Positions 8,910 through 25,386 of a stretch of 64,000 nucleotides of DNA are shown here, piece by piece. The notes beneath the pieces were generated by a model that was given only the letters and a program-made list of their open reading frames with translations, made no database searches and was not told where the DNA came from. The DNA is from Gemmatimonadota bacterium (GTDB lineage Bacteria; Gemmatimonadota; Gemmatimonadetes; Gemmatimonadales; Gemmatimonadaceae). The translations under genes were made by a program, and so were the position numbers. The first letter of the stretch is position 1. Every line of letters starts with the position of its first letter. The DNA lies in NCBI GenBank assembly GCA_016719105.1, contig JADKAQ010000002.1:558001-622000 (forward strand), given 5' to 3'.

Positions 8910-10127
8910 ATGCGCGTCCACGCCTTCGCCCGTCGCTTTCCCAGTCTCTCCCAGACGTTTGTCCTCAATCAGTGTACCGGACTGCTCGATCTCGGTGCGG
9001 AGCTGACCGTCTTCGCCGATGGGGCCGACACCACCGGATTGTCGCACCCCGATCTCGTGGCCAGCGACATCACGAGTCGGGTTCGCCACTACGGCATCCC
9101 TGAGCCGTGGAGCCGCCGGCCGCTCCCCGCGTTGCAGCTGATGACCGCCGCGTCGCCGTTGTCCGTGCGTCAGCGTTTCGCGTTGCTCGCTCCGTGGCGT
9201 GGCGGCCGTGAGGCGGCGTCCGGCCGCCTCCTGTTCGAGGGCGCAACGGTCGCGCGTGAACGAGCGCCCGATATCCTGCACGCGCACTTTGGCCCGGTCG
9301 GTGCCATGGTCGACGCGCTGCGCGACGCGGGCGTGGTCGCCGCGCCCCTCGTTACCACGTTCTACGGCTACGACGTCTCGCGAACCCCGGCGTCGCGCTA
9401 TCGGAGGCTCTTTCGCAACGGCGACGCGTTCCTGGTGTTGAGCGAGGCCATGCGGGCGCGCCTGCTCGCCATGGGGGCGCCGTCCGAGCGTGTGTACATC
9501 CACCGACTGGGCGTCGACCTCGCGCGCTTTGCCCCGGCGGCCGGTACCCGGCCCGACGTGCGTGGCCAGCTGCACCTGCTGTCGATCGCTCGCCTGGTGC
9601 CCAAGAAGGGAATCGCGGATGCGCTCCGTGCCGTCGCGCGCGCACGCGCGAGCGTGCCAACGATCCGCTACACCATCGTTGGCGATGGTCCACTGCGCGC
9701 AGAGCTGGAACGGCTCGCCACGTCGTTAGGTGTCGCCGACGTGGTGCGCTTTGCCGGGTGGATGGCGCAGCAGGATGTGCTGGCGGTCGCGCGGACCGCC
9801 CACGCCGTGCTCGCCCCGAGCGTCACCGCGCCCGACGGTGATGCGGAGGGGACTCCCGTCGCGATTCTCGAGGCCCAGGCGCTCGCCCTTCCCGTCGTCG
9901 CCACTCGGCATGCTGGGATTCCCGAAGTCGTGGTGGATGGCGAGAGCGCCCTGCTCGTGGATGAACACGATGTCGAGGCGCTCGCGTCGGCCATCGTCAC
10001 GCTCGCCGATCCGCAGGTGGCCGAGCGCATGGGCGCGGCTGGACGCGCGCTGGTCGAGCGGCAGCACGACATCCGACGACTCAATCGGGAGCTGCTCGCG
10101 CGCTTCGAGTCGTTGGCACGACGCTGA
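8910..10127 (+). CDS. GT4 family glycosyltransferase, WcaL/AmsK-like
   Basis: This 405-residue enzyme begins MRVHAFARRFPSLSQTFVLNQ. The FPxLSQTFVxxQ opening is typical of colanic-acid/amylovoran-type GT4 enzymes. Further landmarks are HAHFGPVG, TTFYGYDVS, RLVPKKGIADAL, GDGPLR and EGTPVAILEAQAL (E-x7-E). The start at ATG 8910 follows the previous stop by one base. It is the last gene of the glycan operon; about 100 bases separate it from cysS. It belongs to a different GT4 subfamily from its three upstream relatives, so it probably adds a different linkage. Confidence 0.85.
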   Translation: MRVHAFARRFPSLSQTFVLNQCTGLLDLGAELTVFADGADTTGLSHPDLVASDITSRVRHYGIPEPWSRRPLPALQLMTAASPLSVRQRFALLAPWRGGREAASGRLLFEGATVARERAPDILHAHFGPVGAMVDALRDAGVVAAPLVTTFYGYDVSRTPASRYRRLFRNGDAFLVLSEAMRARLLAMGAPSERVYIHRLGVDLARFAPAAGTRPDVRGQLHLLSIARLVPKKGIADALRAVARARASVPTIRYTIVGDGPLRAELERLATSLGVADVVRFAGWMAQQDVLAVARTAHAVLAPSVTAPDGDAEGTPVAILEAQALALPVVATRHAGIPEVVVDGESALLVDEHDVEALASAIVTLADPQVAERMGAAGRALVERQHDIRRLNRELLARFESLARR

Positions 10128-10233
10128 CGATCGCACCACGAGCGACGCGCTGGCCGCGGCTCGTACGGGCGTTCCGGTACCACCGTTCGCGGAGCACCGT
10201 TACCTTCTCCGAGTCCTCACCCGTCGACCGGCG

Positions 10234-11706
10234 ATGCCCGAGTTCCGCCTGTACAACACGTTGTCGCGCACCGTGCAACCGTTCGTTCCCGCCGACGGCG
10301 AAACGGTGCGGTTCTACTCGTGCGGCCCCACGGTCTACGACCCGGCGCACATCGGGAACTTCCGCACCTTCCTGTTCAACGACCTCCTGCGACGCGCCTT
10401 GCGCCTCGAAGGGTGGAAGGTCGCGCAGGTGCAGAACCTCACCGACGTCGACGACAAGATCATTCGACGGGCGGAGTCGACCGGAAAGACGATCATCGAA
10501 GTCACGGAACCGATCACCGAGATCTTCCACAAGGACCGCCGCTACCTGCGCATCGAGGATGCCGAGGAGTATCCCAAGGCGACGACCCACATCCCGGAGA
10601 TGATCGCGCTGGTCGAGACGCTCCTGGAGAAGGGGGTCGCCTACAAGGCCGAAGATGGCTCGATCTACTTCGCCATCGATCGCTTCCCGGGGTACGGCAA
10701 GCTCTCGCGCCTCGATGCTCGCGAAGTGAAGAGCGGCGCGCGCGTGGCGCAGGACGACTATACGAAGGAGAACGCCCAGGACTTTGCCCTGTGGAAGGCC
10801 GCCAAGCCCGAAGACGAGGCGACCGGCGCCGCCTGGGACGCCCCCTTCGGCCGCGGGCGTCCCGGCTGGCACCTCGAGTGCTCGGCCATGGCCATGAAGT
10901 ACCTGGGCGAGACGCTCGATATCCATTGCGGCGGAATCGACCTGGTTTTCCCGCATCACGAGGATGAGATCGCCCAGTCCGAAGCGGCGACCGGGCAGAT
11001 CTTCTCCCGCTTCTGGTGCCACGGGGAGTTCCTGCAGATCGATGGGACGAAGATGTCCAAGCGGCTGGGGAACATCACGACGGTCAAGGACCTCCGCGAG
11101 CGTGGCGTCTCGGCCGCCGCGCTGCGGCACTTCATCTATTCGACCCACTATAGAAAGCAGATGAACCTGTCCGGGACCGGTCTCGAGGCGTCGCTCGAGG
11201 CGGTGCGCCGGGTGGGGGAGTTCGCGCATCGACTGGAGACGGCGCGCGGGGGGACGCCCGAACTGGCGGTGGCGGCCCGAGAGGGGGAGCAAGCGTTCCG
11301 AACAGCGCTCCGCGAGGATCTGAACGCCCCGGAAGCGGTGGCGGCGCTGTTCACGTTCCTGCAGAAGGCGAATGCCGAGCTCGACCGAAAGGGGGGCGAC
11401 GCGAGCAGTCTGGCCGAGGCGCGACGGGTTTTCGCGCTGATGGATTCCGTGCTCGACGTCCAGCCCCGGGCGCAGCGGGTGGTGGTGGGGCCAGATCGGG
11501 TGGAGCCGGATCCGGCGTCGCTCCCCGATCTGGAGCCGCCCGAGCTGGAGCAGGTCCGATGGGCGGTTGGCCGACTGCGCGACCGGCTGGCCGCCCGCGC
11601 CCAGCGCGATTTCGCCGCCTCTGACGCGATTCGGGCCGAGGTGGAGGAGCGGGGGTTTGTCGTGAAAGACACCCCCGGCGGCACCCAGTTGGAGCGATGG
11701 CGGTAG
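10234..11706 (+). CDS. cysS: Cysteinyl-tRNA synthetase
   Basis: This class I aminoacyl-tRNA synthetase of 490 residues charges tRNA-Cys in the cytoplasm. The CGPTVYD zinc/substrate segment near residue 29 is followed by the HIGH-type HIGN at residue 39 and KMSKRLGN at residue 273. Other zinc-ligand segments, GWHLECSAM and FPHHEDEIAQSE, are present. The start is ATG 10234 (MPEFRLYNTLSR), since anything upstream in this frame is a shadow of the glycosyltransferase. The length is normal for the family. It stands between the glycan operon and the tRNA cluster, with a short spacer on each side. Confidence 0.97.
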   Translation: MPEFRLYNTLSRTVQPFVPADGETVRFYSCGPTVYDPAHIGNFRTFLFNDLLRRALRLEGWKVAQVQNLTDVDDKIIRRAESTGKTIIEVTEPITEIFHKDRRYLRIEDAEEYPKATTHIPEMIALVETLLEKGVAYKAEDGSIYFAIDRFPGYGKLSRLDAREVKSGARVAQDDYTKENAQDFALWKAAKPEDEATGAAWDAPFGRGRPGWHLECSAMAMKYLGETLDIHCGGIDLVFPHHEDEIAQSEAATGQIFSRFWCHGEFLQIDGTKMSKRLGNITTVKDLRERGVSAAALRHFIYSTHYRKQMNLSGTGLEASLEAVRRVGEFAHRLETARGGTPELAVAAREGEQAFRTALREDLNAPEAVAALFTFLQKANAELDRKGGDASSLAEARRVFALMDSVLDVQPRAQRVVVGPDRVEPDPASLPDLEPPELEQVRWAVGRLRDRLAARAQRDFAASDAIRAEVEERGFVVKDTPGGTQLERWR

Positions 11707-11806
11707 AAAGACGGGGGGCGGCAGAGGGGCGGATTGGCCGAATCCGGGTGGCTCGGACGTCAGCCTTTCACTCGTTTCCCCGTCTTCTCGTGTTCTTGTC
11801 TTCCGC
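11705..11806 (+). repeat. Purine arm and GTCTTC-type pyrimidine arm downstream of cysS
   Basis: The cysS stop is followed at once by GAAAGACGGGG, and a pyrimidine arm (CCCCGTCTTCTCG and degenerate copies) lies at 11778-11806. The two can pair as a stem around a 70-base loop. It may act as the cysS 3' end. It belongs to the same GAAGACG family as the spacers at 12471, 43722, 44131, 51121 and 58591. Confidence 0.45.
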
Positions 11807-11820
11807 GGTATCTGGTTGAG

Positions 11821-11849
11821 TTGACACGAGTTGCAGCCCCCGCTATCCT
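11821..11849 (+). promoter_or_regulatory. Sigma-70-type promoter of the tRNA cluster
   Basis: A perfect -35 TTGACA (11821-11826) is separated by 17 bases from TATCCT (11844-11849). Transcription would start near 11856, about 25 bases before the first tRNA. This is the best vegetative promoter in the window and could also drive rpmG-secE-nusG by read-through. Confidence 0.75.
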
Positions 11850-11880
11850 TTGTGTCTCGCGCAAAAAAACCTGGCGTGTC

Positions 11881-11953
11881 GCTGACGTAGCTCAGTTGGT
11901 AGAGCTCCTGATTTGTAATCAGGCGGTCGCGAGTTCGAGTCTCGCCGTCAGCT
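11881..11953 (+). tRNA. tRNA-Thr (anticodon TGT)
   Basis: The acceptor strands GCTGACG and CGTCAGC pair perfectly. The D-arm (GTAGCTCAGTTGGTAGAGC) and the T-arm with GTTCGAGTC are canonical. The anticodon stem CCTGA/TCAGG encloses TTTGTAA, giving anticodon TGT. CCA is not encoded. It is the first of four tRNAs in a cluster typically found upstream of rpmG-secE-nusG. Confidence 0.96.
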
Positions 11954-12022
11954 TGTTGGGGCGGTCGAGGACGGCGAGGCGGCGGCACCGGCGGGAATGC
12001 GGGACAGCGTGGGTAGTCGTTA

Positions 12023-12105
12023 GGTGGGGTACCCAAGTGGCCAACGGGAGCAGACTGTAAATCTGCCGGCGTACGCCTTCGAAGGTTCGAATCCTTCCCC
12101 CACCA
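12023..12105 (+). tRNA. tRNA-Tyr (anticodon GTA)
   Basis: The acceptor GGTGGGG pairs with CCCCACC. The anticodon stem GCAGA/TCTGC encloses CTGTAAA, giving anticodon GTA. A long variable arm and the 83-nt length are those of bacterial type II tRNA-Tyr. CCA is not encoded. The GTTAGGT motif directly abuts the 5' end. Confidence 0.96.
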
Positions 12106-12177
12106 TCGGGCGGGACTGCAGGGAAGAGCAGGGCAGGCAGGGCCGCACGGCGTCGTTAGGTCGGTGCGGGGCACGAT

Positions 12178-12250
12178 GCGGGAGTAGCTCAGTTGGTAGA
12201 GCGCGAGCCTTCCAAGCTTGAGGTCGCGGGTTCGAGCCCCGTCTCCCGCT
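12178..12250 (+). tRNA. tRNA-Gly (anticodon TCC)
   Basis: The acceptor GCGGGAG pairs with CTCCCGC. The anticodon stem CGAGC/GCTTG encloses CTTCCAA, giving anticodon TCC. The T-arm contains GGTTCGAGCCC. It is the third gene of the cluster and lacks an encoded CCA. Confidence 0.96.
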
Positions 12251-12304
12251 CTGTAGGGTTGTCGGGTAGGGCGGCTCGGCTCGGAGCTGCAGCAGGTCGA
12301 GGTT

Positions 12305-12377
12305 GCACGCGTAGCTCAGTTGGTAGAGCACACCCTTGGTAAGGGTGAGGTCATCGGTTCAATCCCGATCGCGTGCT
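12305..12377 (+). tRNA. tRNA-Thr (anticodon GGT)
   Basis: The acceptor GCACGCG pairs with CGCGTGC. The anticodon stem CACCC/GGGTG encloses TTGGTAA, giving anticodon GGT. The T-arm has GGTTCAATCCC. With the TGT isoacceptor at 11881 this covers the ACN codons. CCA is not encoded. Confidence 0.96.
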
Positions 12378-12470
12378 TGCTGGAACGTTGGTTGAGGGTG
12401 GCACCACGCAATAGCGCAAATCAGGCGAGGGATGAGGGTCGGGCGCTGCCAGGATTGGTGGCGGCGGGCT

Positions 12471-12505
12471 CTCGTCTTCCCGTCTTCTCGACTTCCCGTC
12501 TTCTG
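12471..12505 (+). repeat. Tandem CGTCTTCC-type repeat before rpmG
   Basis: Three to four imperfect copies of the octamer CGTCTTCC/CGTCTTCT (pyrimidine orientation) lie 12 bases upstream of rpmG, within the tRNA-rpmG spacer. No purine partner lies nearby, so no local hairpin is expected. Confidence 0.6.
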
Positions 12506-12516
12506 GGTCCAGAGCG

Positions 12517-12669
12517 ATGCCCCGCGACAAGATCATTCTCGCCTGCGGCGAGTGTAAGAACCGCAACTACTTCACCACGAAGAACAAGCGCACGCATCCT
12601 GAGCGCGTCGAGTGGAAGAAGTACTGCCCGCGCTGCAACAAGCATCAGACGCACAAGGAAACGAAGTAG
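12517..12669 (+). CDS. rpmG: 50S ribosomal protein L33
   Basis: This 50-residue, very basic protein (MPRDKIILACGECKNRNYFT) carries two CxxC pairs, CGEC near residue 10 and CPRC near 37. It is therefore the zinc-ribbon form of L33, a protein located near the E site of the large subunit. The gene is too short for many ORF filters. It lies between the tRNA cluster and secE, 2 bases before the secE GTG, which is the classical arrangement. Confidence 0.95.
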   Translation: MPRDKIILACGECKNRNYFTTKNKRTHPERVEWKKYCPRCNKHQTHKETK

Positions 12670-12671
12670 CC

Positions 12672-12899
12672 GTGACTACCCAAGCCGCCAGTGCGAGCTG
12701 GATGCAGCGTCTCGTCGCGTTCTATCACGACGTGATGGCCGAGATGAAGAAGGTGACGTGGCCCGATGTCCCGCAGGTGCGCCAGCTGGCCATCGGGGTC
12801 ATCATCCTGTCGCTGTTCATCGGTGGGCTCATCGCGCTCATGGATGTCATCCTGCAGCAGGTGCTCGTGCGCTGGATTCCGTCGTTCTTCGGGGGCTAA
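12672..12899 (+). CDS. secE: Preprotein translocase subunit SecE
   Basis: This 75-residue protein has an amphipathic N-terminal helix (FYHDVMAEMKKVTWPD, the conserved SecE hinge segment with KVxWP) and one transmembrane helix (LAIGVIILSLFIGGLIALMD). It clamps SecY in the SecYEG channel. The start is GTG 12672, 2 bases after the rpmG stop; an upstream in-frame ATG would overlap rpmG fully. The length and single helix match the short SecE form. nusG follows after 3 bases. Confidence 0.93.
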   Translation: MTTQAASASWMQRLVAFYHDVMAEMKKVTWPDVPQVRQLAIGVIILSLFIGGLIALMDVILQQVLVRWIPSFFGG

Positions 12900-12902
12900 G
12901 CC

Positions 12903-13460
12903 GTGGAGCACCGCTGGTACGCCATCCAGACCACAGCCGGGCACGAGAACAAGGTCAAGTCGCTCATCCAGCGGAAGATCGAGCAGGATCCCCGCGCCGC
13001 GGAGGAGCGTCTGATTCGTCAGGCCCTCGTCCCGACGCAGCAGGTCGTGGAAATCAAGAACGGCAAGAAGGTCACCGTCGAGCGCAAGCTGTACCCCGGC
13101 TACGTGCTCGTCGAAATGCTGTGGAACCAGGAAACATCGCACATCATCAACGGTATCCAGGGCGTCATCAAGTTCGTGCAGCACGGACTGGGCGGCGCGA
13201 CCAAGGAGCCGATGCACCTGCGGCAGGACGAAGTGAAGCGCCTGCTCGGGATCGCGGATGAGGTGGAGGAAGCCGCACCGCGCGAGGAGATCCCGTTCCT
13301 CGTCGGACAGGCGGTCGCCATCACCGAAGGGCCCTTCACCGACTTCAGCGGGACGGTCGAGGAAGTGATGCCCGACAAGGGGAAGGTCCGCGTGATGGTG
13401 TCGCTGTTCGGGCGCCCCACGTCGGTGGAACTCGATTACTTGCAGCTGAAGGCATACTGA
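12903..13460 (+). CDS. nusG: Transcription antitermination factor NusG
   Basis: This 185-residue protein has an N-terminal NGN domain (HRWYAIQTTAGHENKVKSL...) that binds the RNA polymerase clamp. The C-terminal KOW domain contains GPFTDFSGTVEEVMPDKGK and contacts S10 or Rho. The GTG start at 12903 sits 3 bases after secE. The spacing and order secE-nusG-rplKAJL-rpoBC are universal in bacteria. Confidence 0.96.
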   Translation: MEHRWYAIQTTAGHENKVKSLIQRKIEQDPRAAEERLIRQALVPTQQVVEIKNGKKVTVERKLYPGYVLVEMLWNQETSHIINGIQGVIKFVQHGLGGATKEPMHLRQDEVKRLLGIADEVEEAAPREEIPFLVGQAVAITEGPFTDFSGTVEEVMPDKGKVRVMVSLFGRPTSVELDYLQLKAY

Positions 13461-13872
13461 CCCATAGCAGTACCAGACGCCGGGGGATCGGCATTCGCGC
13501 GAGGGAACTGCAGCGCGAACGCACGACACGATCCCGGCGCAGGTCGACCAGAGCACGGGCAACCGTCCCTCGGTCACCACCCGCAGTCACCGGCCCTTGC
13601 GCGGGGCGGCCGCTACGCGGCGAGAAGCGCACCGTCGGCAACCACGACGACGTGAATCACACGGTGGAAGTCTGAACGCGGTTGCTCGTCGTACAGGGCC
13701 GCGGGACGGTACGAGGTCGGACAAACGTGGACCCGGGCACACGCCCTGGCCTGCTCACTCCGCCTCACGCTCAACCAGCATCATCGCTGAGCCCTGCGGA
13801 CGCGACCTCGGTCGCTCGCGGGTCCGTCCCCCTGTTCGCCGTTCGCTCCGCGCTCGTACGCAGAGGAGACCA
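13461..13872 (+). other. 412-base nusG-rplK spacer
   Basis: No convincing gene lies here. Near 13797-13831 the RNA can fold as GCGAC-CTCG-GTCGC flanked by GGAC/GTCC, just before the rplK ribosome-binding site (GAGGAG near 13863). This is where L1 or other feedback control of rplK-rplA is often exerted. I did not find a strong TTGACA/TATAAT promoter. Confidence 0.4.
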
Positions 13873-14298
13873 ATGGCAAAGAAGGTCAGCGGGTTCGTCA
13901 AGCTCCAGATCCCCGCGGGGCGCGCGAATCCGGCTCCTCCGGTGGGTACGGCTCTCGGCCCCCAGGGGATCAACATCATGATGTTCTGCAAAGAGTTCAA
14001 CGCTCGGACGCAGGACCGTGACGGCTTGATCCTCCCTGTCGAGATCACGATCTACTCGGACAAGTCGTTCACCTTCATCCTCAAGACGCCGCCCGCGGCC
14101 ATCTTGATCAAGAAGGAGCTCGGACTGGAGAAGGGGTCGGGTCAGCCCAACCGCGTGAAGGTCGGGACGATCAGCAAGGCGCAGGTCAAGAAGATCGCCG
14201 AAGTGAAGATGCCGGACCTTAACTGCGACTCGATCGAGTCCGCGATGTCGATGGTGGCAGGCGCGGCGCGCTCGATGGGTGTCGAGGTCAAGGACTGA
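13873..14298 (+). CDS. rplK: 50S ribosomal protein L11
   Basis: This 141-residue protein opens MAKKVSGFVKLQIPAGRANP with the conserved PPVGTALGPQG segment, and has the C-terminal RNA-binding domain ending MVAGAARSMGVEVKD. It forms the base of the L7/L12 stalk and the GTPase-associated centre, the thiostrepton site. The start is ATG 13873 preceded by a GAGGAG site. The stop overlaps rplA (TGATG). The length is canonical. Confidence 0.97.
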   Translation: MAKKVSGFVKLQIPAGRANPAPPVGTALGPQGINIMMFCKEFNARTQDRDGLILPVEITIYSDKSFTFILKTPPAAILIKKELGLEKGSGQPNRVKVGTISKAQVKKIAEVKMPDLNCDSIESAMSMVAGAARSMGVEVKD

Positions 14299-14990
14299 TG
14301 CGCACTCACGGCAAGCAGTTCAACAATGCGGCAAAGAAGCGTGACATCGCCTCGGCGTACCAGATGCGCCAGGCGCTCGAGCTCGTGAAGAGCTCCGCCT
14401 TTGCCAAGTTCGACGAAACGGTCGAAGTCGCCGTCCGCCTGGGCGTCGATCCGCGCCACGCCGATCAGGTCGTGCGTGGAACGGTCGTGCTCCCGGCTGG
14501 CACCGGCAAGACGGTGCGCGTCCTCGTGATCGCCGTCGGTGAAAAGGCCCGCGAGGCGCAGGAAGCCGGCGCTGACTTCGTCGGTGTCGAGAACCTCCAG
14601 AAGATCAAGGACGGCTGGCTCGACTTCGACGTCATGATCGCCACCCCCGACCAGATGGGCCAGGTCGGCCAGCTGGGGCGCGTGCTCGGCCCCCGTGGCC
14701 TCATGCCGAACCCCAAGGCCGGCACCGTCACCATGAACGTCGGTCAGGCCGTGCGTGAGTCCAAGGCCGGCAAGATCGAGTTCCGCGTCGACAAGGGCGG
14801 CAACGTCCATGCGGCGATCGGCAAGGTGTCGTTTGGCATCGAGGCGCTCGAGACCAACTTCACCGCCTTCATGGACCAGATCGTCCGGTCCAAGCCCGCC
14901 GCCGCGAAGGGCGTGTACGTCCGGAACGTCTCGGTCTCCAGCACCATGGGCCCTGGCGTGCGTGTCGACACCACTCCGTACCGGGGTTAA
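14298..14990 (+). CDS. rplA: 50S ribosomal protein L1
   Basis: This 230-residue L1 stalk protein includes the signature GPRGLMPNPKAGTV near residue 133. It binds 23S rRNA near the E site and in many bacteria represses its own rplK-rplA mRNA. It starts at ATG 14298, overlapping the L11 stop, and ends 6 bases before rplJ. Confidence 0.97.
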   Translation: MRTHGKQFNNAAKKRDIASAYQMRQALELVKSSAFAKFDETVEVAVRLGVDPRHADQVVRGTVVLPAGTGKTVRVLVIAVGEKAREAQEAGADFVGVENLQKIKDGWLDFDVMIATPDQMGQVGQLGRVLGPRGLMPNPKAGTVTMNVGQAVRESKAGKIEFRVDKGGNVHAAIGKVSFGIEALETNFTAFMDQIVRSKPAAAKGVYVRNVSVSSTMGPGVRVDTTPYRG

Positions 14991-14996
14991 CGAGCG

Positions 14997-15479
14997 ATGA
15001 AGAGATCCGACAAGGAACAGCTCGTTAACGAGCTCCGCGACAAGATCAAGGGAGCGAGCGCGCTCTACTTCACCGACTTCACCGGCCTCAACGTGAAGCG
15101 GATGACCGAACTGCGCCGGCGCTTCCGCAAGGCTGGGATTGAGTACGTCGTCATCAAGAACACCCTCGCGCTGCGGGCCGTGAACGAGAGCGGCCTCACC
15201 GGAAGCCGCCTCAAGGGGCCGACCGGCGTGGTGGTGGCGAAGGATGCCATCGTCGCCGCGAAGGTGCTCGTCGACTTCGCCAAGGAGCACGACCAGAAGC
15301 CTGGGCTGAAGGGCGGTCTCTACGAAGGGAACGCGATCGACGAGACCACGATGCGCAAGCTCGCCACGCTGCCGACCCGCGATGAAGCGCTGTCGCAGTT
15401 CGTGAGCGCGTTGAACAGCGTCCTGATGATGTTCGCCCTCGCCCTCGAAGCGAGAAAGGAGCAGGTAGAGAACGGCTAA
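14997..15479 (+). CDS. rplJ: 50S ribosomal protein L10
   Basis: This 160-residue protein (MKRSDKEQLVNELRDKIKG) has the conserved ALYFTDFTGLNV and YVVIKNTL segments. The C-terminal helix (FVSALNSVLMMFALALEAR) provides binding sites for L7/L12 dimers. It begins 6 bases after rplA. A repeat-bearing spacer, rather than a direct junction, separates it from rplL. Confidence 0.96.
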   Translation: MKRSDKEQLVNELRDKIKGASALYFTDFTGLNVKRMTELRRRFRKAGIEYVVIKNTLALRAVNESGLTGSRLKGPTGVVVAKDAIVAAKVLVDFAKEHDQKPGLKGGLYEGNAIDETTMRKLATLPTRDEALSQFVSALNSVLMMFALALEARKEQVENG

Positions 15480-15488
15480 AGCCCAGGC

Positions 15489-15520
15489 GAGACGGGAGAG
15501 GGGAGACGGAAGACGGGAGC
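15489..15520 (+). repeat. GAGACGGG/GAAGACGGG repeat in the rplJ-rplL spacer
   Basis: Three to four imperfect copies of GAGACGG and GAAGACGG, purine orientation, lie about 10 bases after the rplJ stop. No matching pyrimidine arm occurs before rplL, so this copy is single-armed. Confidence 0.65.
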
Positions 15521-15614
15521 TGTACCCCGCGCCGGATGCCCTTCACTCACCCGCCATGGAATTGTGATTCAACAATCCCAGGATCGCCTGGGTCCCACAC
15601 GGAGAATACAGACA

Positions 15615-15998
15615 ATGCCTACGACCCTGAGCAAGGACGAGATCCTCGACGCGATCGGCAACATGTCGGTCATCGAGCTCGCCGACCTCATCGACGCGTT
15701 CAAGACCAAGTTCAACGTCACCATCGCCGCCGTTGCCGCTGGCGGCGCGGGCGGCGGTGCTGCCGCGGCCCCGGCCGTCGAGGAGCAGACGGAGTTCTCC
15801 GTCATCCTCAAGGCCGCCGGCGCCAAGAAGATCCAGGTCATCAAGGTCGTCCGCGAGCTGACGGGCCTCGGCCTGAAGGAAGCCAAGGACGTCGTCGATG
15901 GCGCGCCGAAGGAGATCAAGGGTGGCGTGTCGAAGGACGAAGCCGCCCAGATCAAGGCCAAGCTGGAAGCGGAAGGCGCCGAGGTGGAGGTCAAGTAA
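15615..15998 (+). CDS. rplL: 50S ribosomal protein L7/L12
   Basis: This 127-residue stalk protein has an N-terminal dimerisation helix (ILDAIGNMSVIELADLIDAF), a flexible Ala/Gly hinge (GGAGGGAAAAPA) and a globular C-terminal domain (KIQVIKVVRELTGLGLKEAK) that recruits translational GTPases. I chose ATG 15615 over an in-frame ATG at 15564 because the family begins at MPTTLSKDEIL. It lies upstream of a large hairpin and rpoB. Confidence 0.96.
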   Translation: MPTTLSKDEILDAIGNMSVIELADLIDAFKTKFNVTIAAVAAGGAGGGAAAAPAVEEQTEFSVILKAAGAKKIQVIKVVRELTGLGLKEAKDVVDGAPKEIKGGVSKDEAAQIKAKLEAEGAEVEVK

Positions 15999-16013
15999 GA
16001 ACGGCGGACGAGC

Positions 16014-16132
16014 GACGGGAGACGGGAGACGGGAGTGCGGCGGCCTCAAGGCCGCCGCGACTGCCGAAGCCCGAGGGTTTCGCGAGCTGCAACGCAGCGA
16101 GCACTCCCGTCTCCCGTCTCCCGTCTCCCGTC
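16014..16132 (+). repeat. Large inverted repeat built from GACGGGA copies, rplL-rpoB junction
   Basis: Three perfect copies of GACGGGA (16014-16034) plus GTGC face GCAC plus four copies of TCCCGTC (16101-16132). This gives a perfect 25-bp stem (16014-16038 with 16101-16125) that can slip by one heptamer. Inside it GCGGCGGCC-TCAA-GGCCGCCGC (16037-16058) forms its own 9-bp hairpin. In E. coli the same junction carries an attenuator and an RNase III site, so a processing or attenuation role is plausible here. Confidence 0.8.
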
Positions 16133-16276
16133 CCCTTACTCCTCCAGCCCCGCCGCCGCTCAGTGATTCAGTCGTACCGCTCTACTTCCGCAGCTCCTTC
16201 CTTCGCCTCCCTCTCGCTCGCGCCAATCGCGGCGCGCACGAGGGTGGGGCCGTTTTCGCCTGTGCGCGGGTGAAAC

Positions 16277-20935
<4,659 letters not shown>

Positions 20936-20938
20936 CCC

Positions 20939-25264
<4,326 letters not shown>

Positions 25265-25296
25265 CCCGCCGGGTTGCAGGAGTCGGTATGCACGAA

Positions 25297-25327
25297 ACAA
25301 CGCCCGGGCAAACAGCCCGGGCGTTGT
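25297..25327 (+). terminator. rpoC terminator hairpin
   Basis: The 13-bp perfect stem ACAACGCCCGGGC / GCCCGGGCGTTGT has a loop of AAACA and lies 32 bases after the rpoC stop. It is followed by GCGTTGTTAGG, only a weak T-tract. It lies between convergent rpoC and the minus-strand plug gene and may serve both. Confidence 0.8.
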
Positions 25328-25386
25328 GCGTTGTTAGGGGGTGGGTCGTAGTGGCCCGGCGCGCACGCGTGCGGCCGACCGACGGA

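Noticed and set aside
10081..12174. A 697-codon minus-strand frame over cysS and two tRNA genes
   Set aside because: It runs through tRNA genes and a known enzyme on the other strand, so it is an antisense artefact of G+C content.
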